9,184 bases of DNA from Lachnospiraceae bacterium (GTDB taxonomy: Bacteria; Bacillota_A; Clostridia; Lachnospirales; Lachnospiraceae). Each line of letters opens with the position of its first letter. The first letter of the stretch is position 1. The stretch spans positions 1-9,184 of the forward strand of contig VSNT01000139.1 in assembly GCA_009774465.1 (NCBI GenBank), in the 5' to 3' direction. Positions 6,770 through 9,184 of the stretch are shown here, piece after piece. The notes under the pieces are model-generated. The model ran no database searches, had not been told where the DNA came from, and saw nothing but the letters and a program-made list of their open reading frames with translations. A program made the position numbers and the translations under genes.

Positions 6770-8149
6770 ATGAGTGGAATAATTAAAATCAGCAACTTGA
6801 AAAAGACGCTGCGGTATTTAAAGAAAAATGGGATACGCAGTGCGTATTATGCCATGAAGGAAAGGGTGCAGTCAGTAAGGGAGGAGACTTACACTTATGT
6901 GGCGCCGGAAGAGCTTTGTCTTAAGAAGCAGATAGAGGAAGGGAAGAAATTTTCCATAAGGTTCAGCATTCTTGTGCCTGCCTTTGAGACAAAAAAAGAA
7001 TATCTTCGGGATATGGTGGACTCTGTTTTAGCTCAAACTTATGGTAATTTTGAACTGATCATAGCGGATGCATCTGCAACAGATCAGGTGGAAACTGTTA
7101 TAAAAGAGTATTCGGACAGGCGGATTATGTACAGAAGGCTCAAGCTGAATGCAGGAATTTCAGCCAATACCAATCAGGCGTTAATGTATGCCACGGGAGA
7201 TTATGCCGCATTGCTTGATCATGACGACATCCTTACGCCGGATGCGCTTTTTGAAATGGCAGCCTGTATTGACAGCTGTGAGAAAAAAGACATACAATTA
7301 CAGATGCTGTATTCTGACGAGGATAAATGTGATGAAACTCAGTCACACTATTATGAGGTGAACAAAAAGCCTGATTTCAATCTGGATCTGATTTTATCCA
7401 ACAATTATATCTGCCATTTTCTGGTGATGAAGCGCCAGTTAATGCAGGAGCTCACTTTCAGAAGCGTATGCGACGGGGCACAGGATTATGATCTGGTGCT
7501 GCGGGCAGTGAATGTAATGTTGGGAAAGGACAGACTGCGGACAAGTAAAGTGGAGCTGCCGGTGGCGCACGTGGGAAAGGTTTTGTATCACTGGAGATGC
7601 CATGAAAAGTCCACAGCGGAAAATCCCGCCAGCAAGCAATATGCTTATGATGCAGGAAAAAGAGCATTGGAAGATTTTCTGCGTGCAAGAGGCTGGAAGG
7701 GAACGGTATCTGACTTAAGACATCTTGGATTTTACAGAATCGAATACCAGCCGGATCTTTTATCTAACAGACCGGATACAGCGGTGGTAGGCGGAAAACT
7801 GATCAGTAAAAATAAAATAACAGGTGGTATATATACTGCTGACGGAGAGCCTCTTTATCAGGGACTTCATAAGGAATTCAGTGGTTATATGCACCGTGCG
7901 GTTTTACAGCAGGAAGCAGAACTTATAGACGTGCGGTGTATGAAGGTTTCCCATCCTGCAGAAGCGGTTTTGGAGGAATTAATTGGACTGCCCTATCTTC
8001 CCCACCCGGGAAACGGGCGTTTTGACTGGCGTGACAGTTTAAACAGCGAAGTAAATTATCTGGACTTAAGCCGCCGGTTTTGTGAACGAATAAGGCAGCT
8101 GGGATACAGAATCGTATGGGATCCGGATATGACGGAAAAGGTTGATTGA
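6770..8149 (+). CDS. GT2 glycosyltransferase with one full and one half GT-A domain, 459 aa
   Basis: This is a sugar transferase for the surface glycan. Start ATG 6770 has GGAGG at 6761-6765; a longer frame back to GTG 6683 would translate through the inverted-repeat element and is rejected. Residues 1-60 are a basic helical leader. The complete GT-A domain (about 65-310) shows 'FSILVPAFET' (65-74), DHDD (150-153), 'YSDEDK' (181-186), 'KPDFNLDLILSNNYICHF', QDYD (238-241) and 'LYHWRCHEKSTAENP'. Residues about 335-455 align by eye with only the second half of a GT-A domain: 'VVGGKL' (339-344) with VGAKL, 'GYMHRAVLQQEA' with the GYMGR segment of the tandem enzyme, and 'NYLDLSRRF' (from 429) in the place of NDVDFC. 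The DXD half of that second domain is missing. From memory this architecture recurs in Lachnospiraceae. The next gene starts 4 nt after the stop. Donor is unknown. Confidence 0.9.
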   Translation: MSGIIKISNLKKTLRYLKKNGIRSAYYAMKERVQSVREETYTYVAPEELCLKKQIEEGKKFSIRFSILVPAFETKKEYLRDMVDSVLAQTYGNFELIIADASATDQVETVIKEYSDRRIMYRRLKLNAGISANTNQALMYATGDYAALLDHDDILTPDALFEMAACIDSCEKKDIQLQMLYSDEDKCDETQSHYYEVNKKPDFNLDLILSNNYICHFLVMKRQLMQELTFRSVCDGAQDYDLVLRAVNVMLGKDRLRTSKVELPVAHVGKVLYHWRCHEKSTAENPASKQYAYDAGKRALEDFLRARGWKGTVSDLRHLGFYRIEYQPDLLSNRPDTAVVGGKLISKNKITGGIYTADGEPLYQGLHKEFSGYMHRAVLQQEAELIDVRCMKVSHPAEAVLEELIGLPYLPHPGNGRFDWRDSLNSEVNYLDLSRRFCERIRQLGYRIVWDPDMTEKVD

Positions 8150-8153
8150 TATT

Positions 8154-9122
8154 ATGGCAAGAACTACTGTGGTGATACCTAATTATCAGGGAATTAAATA
8201 CATTGAGGATTGTCTTTCTTACCTTTATCAGGGAACGGTGATTCCGGATGTGATTCTGGTGGACAATAACTCGGGGGACGGAAGCCTTCCTCTGGTCAAA
8301 GAAAAGTTTCCCAAAGTTCAGGTGATAGAGTTTACCACTAATACCGGATTCTGTAAGGCTGTAAATGAAGGAATCAGGGCGGCAGAAACAGAATTTGTGC
8401 TGCTTTTAAACAATGATACAGTGGTGCATCAGGATATGGTAAAGGAGCTTGAGGCTTCTCTTGACAGATACCCCAAAGCATTTTCCTGCGGCGCAAAGAT
8501 GATCTGCCTTCATGAAAAAAACAAATTGGATGGGGCCGGAGACTTTTACTGCGCTCTTGGATGGGGATTTGCCCGGGGAAAGGGGAAGCCTGCGGAAGCT
8601 TTTGACCGGCCGGCAAGGATTTTTTCCGCCTGTGCGGGGGCGGCCATCTACAGACGGGAAGTTTTTGAAAAAATTGGATATTTTGATGAAAACCATTATG
8701 CTTATTTGGAAGATATTGATATTGGGTATCGGGCCAATATTTATGGATATCATAATAGATACCAGCCGCAGGCAAAGGTTTTTCATGCGGGAAGCGCGGC
8801 AAGCGGCTCTAAATATAACACTTTTAAAGTAAAGCAGTCTGCAAGAAATAACGTATATTTGATTTATAAAAACATGCCTTTTTTACAGATTTTAGTTAAC
8901 CTTCCATTTTTGGCAGCCGGTTTTTTAATCAAATACCTGTTTTTTTTAAAAAAGGGAATGGGCGGCGATTACTGCAGGGCTTTTAAAGAGGGATTTGCTC
9001 TTTGCAAAACCAGTCAGGGAAAGAAAAATAAGGTAAAATTTTCTCCGAAGAATCTGAAAAACTATTTTTGGATACAAATACAATTGTGGTTTAACATGGT
9101 AAGACGAATTTGTGACTTTTAA
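8154..9122 (+). CDS. WbbL/rhamnosyltransferase-like GT2 glycosyltransferase, 322 aa
   Basis: This is an inverting GT2 transferase, probably acting on a lipid-linked acceptor at the inner membrane face. The single GT-A domain has 'TVVIPNYQG' near the N-terminus, 'ILVDNNSGDGS', the metal motif NND (86-88), 'ACAGAAIYRREVFEKIGYFD', the catalytic-base motif 'YLEDIDIGYRA' (ED at 186-187, D189) and 'FHAGSAASG' (His211). This pattern is typical of the WbbL/RfbF rhamnosyltransferase group, but rhamnose specificity is inferred. Residues about 243-265 are strongly hydrophobic ('FLQILVNLPFLAAGFLIKYL'), followed by a basic tail, suggesting membrane anchoring. I prefer ATG 8154, 4 nt after the previous stop; a TTG at 8142 would overlap that gene. 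The nearest SD-like AAGG (8138-8141) is 12 nt away, so translation probably depends on coupling to the upstream gene. Confidence 0.9.
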   Translation: MARTTVVIPNYQGIKYIEDCLSYLYQGTVIPDVILVDNNSGDGSLPLVKEKFPKVQVIEFTTNTGFCKAVNEGIRAAETEFVLLLNNDTVVHQDMVKELEASLDRYPKAFSCGAKMICLHEKNKLDGAGDFYCALGWGFARGKGKPAEAFDRPARIFSACAGAAIYRREVFEKIGYFDENHYAYLEDIDIGYRANIYGYHNRYQPQAKVFHAGSAASGSKYNTFKVKQSARNNVYLIYKNMPFLQILVNLPFLAAGFLIKYLFFLKKGMGGDYCRAFKEGFALCKTSQGKKNKVKFSPKNLKNYFWIQIQLWFNMVRRICDF

Positions 9123-9132
9123 GTTAATGTTA

Positions 9133-9161
9133 TTGTACTTTTTGTAATAATATTGTAAAAT
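9133..9161 (+). promoter_or_regulatory. Promoter-like sequence for a gene beyond the window
   Basis: TTGTAC (9133-9138) is followed after 17 nt by TAAAAT (9156-9161, 5 of 6 matches to -10). The -35 match is weak (3 of 6). It lies just after the last stop codon, in AT-rich DNA, and no terminator hairpin separates the two. A possible SD-like AAGG follows at 9171-9174, but no start codon is seen before the window ends. Confidence 0.4.
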
Positions 9162-9184
9162 ATTTGCAAGAAGGTAGCAGGATA

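Noticed and set aside
8374..8802. Minus-strand open frames of 126-142 codons opposite the last glycosyltransferase
   Set aside because: They run antisense to a gene with all GT2 motifs, have low-complexity translations, and lack ribosome sites or recognisable domains.

Overview
The window looks like part of a surface (cell-wall or capsular) polysaccharide assembly locus from a low-to-mid GC Firmicute, most likely a Lachnospiraceae (Blautia / Ruminococcus / Dorea-like) gut Clostridia. The grounds are the codon and base composition, strong AGGAGG-type ribosome sites, and long glycosyltransferases with Lachnospiraceae-style N-terminal regions (for example a 'RIKNNPLWK' segment after a coiled coil). 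The taxonomy is inferred from style, not from a marker gene. All genes are on the + strand.

Layout. (1) 1-467 is the 3' end of a gene that starts before the window; its C-terminal domain looks like a beta-rich accessory domain found on polysaccharide enzymes. (2) 484-2607 encodes a GT2 glycosyltransferase with a degenerate first GT-A domain, a complete second GT-A domain and a C-terminal accessory domain. (3) 2672-4648 encodes a tandem glycosyltransferase with two complete GT-A domains. (4) A well-formed promoter (4637-4665) overlaps the end of gene 3 and leads through a hairpin-rich leader to (5) 4764-6485, an alpha-phosphohexomutase (phosphoglucomutase type, PgcA-like), closed by a strong hairpin terminator at 6532-6563. 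(6) The roughly 280-nt gap after it holds an elaborate nested inverted-repeat element (about 6585-6750) directly upstream of (7) 6770-8149, a GT2 enzyme with one complete GT-A domain plus the C-terminal half of a second. (8) 8154-9122 is a WbbL/rhamnosyltransferase-like GT2 enzyme with a membrane-associated tail, almost touching gene 7. (9) The last 60 bases carry a promoter-like sequence, probably for a gene beyond the window.

How they fit together. The mutase would interconvert glucose-6-phosphate and glucose-1-phosphate, the entry to UDP-glucose or dTDP-rhamnose. The four glycosyltransferases would add sugars from nucleotide donors to a lipid-linked glycan at the inner face of the membrane. 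Their donor and acceptor sugars cannot be read from the sequence; rhamnose is only a plausible guess.

The most interesting signals are the nested, partly mutually exclusive stems at 6585-6750, and the fact that a 20-bp hairpin upstream of the mutase matches the two ends of that element as if it were an 'empty' version. Also notable is the mirror-image domain loss in genes 2 and 7. I found no wholly new defence or mobile system.
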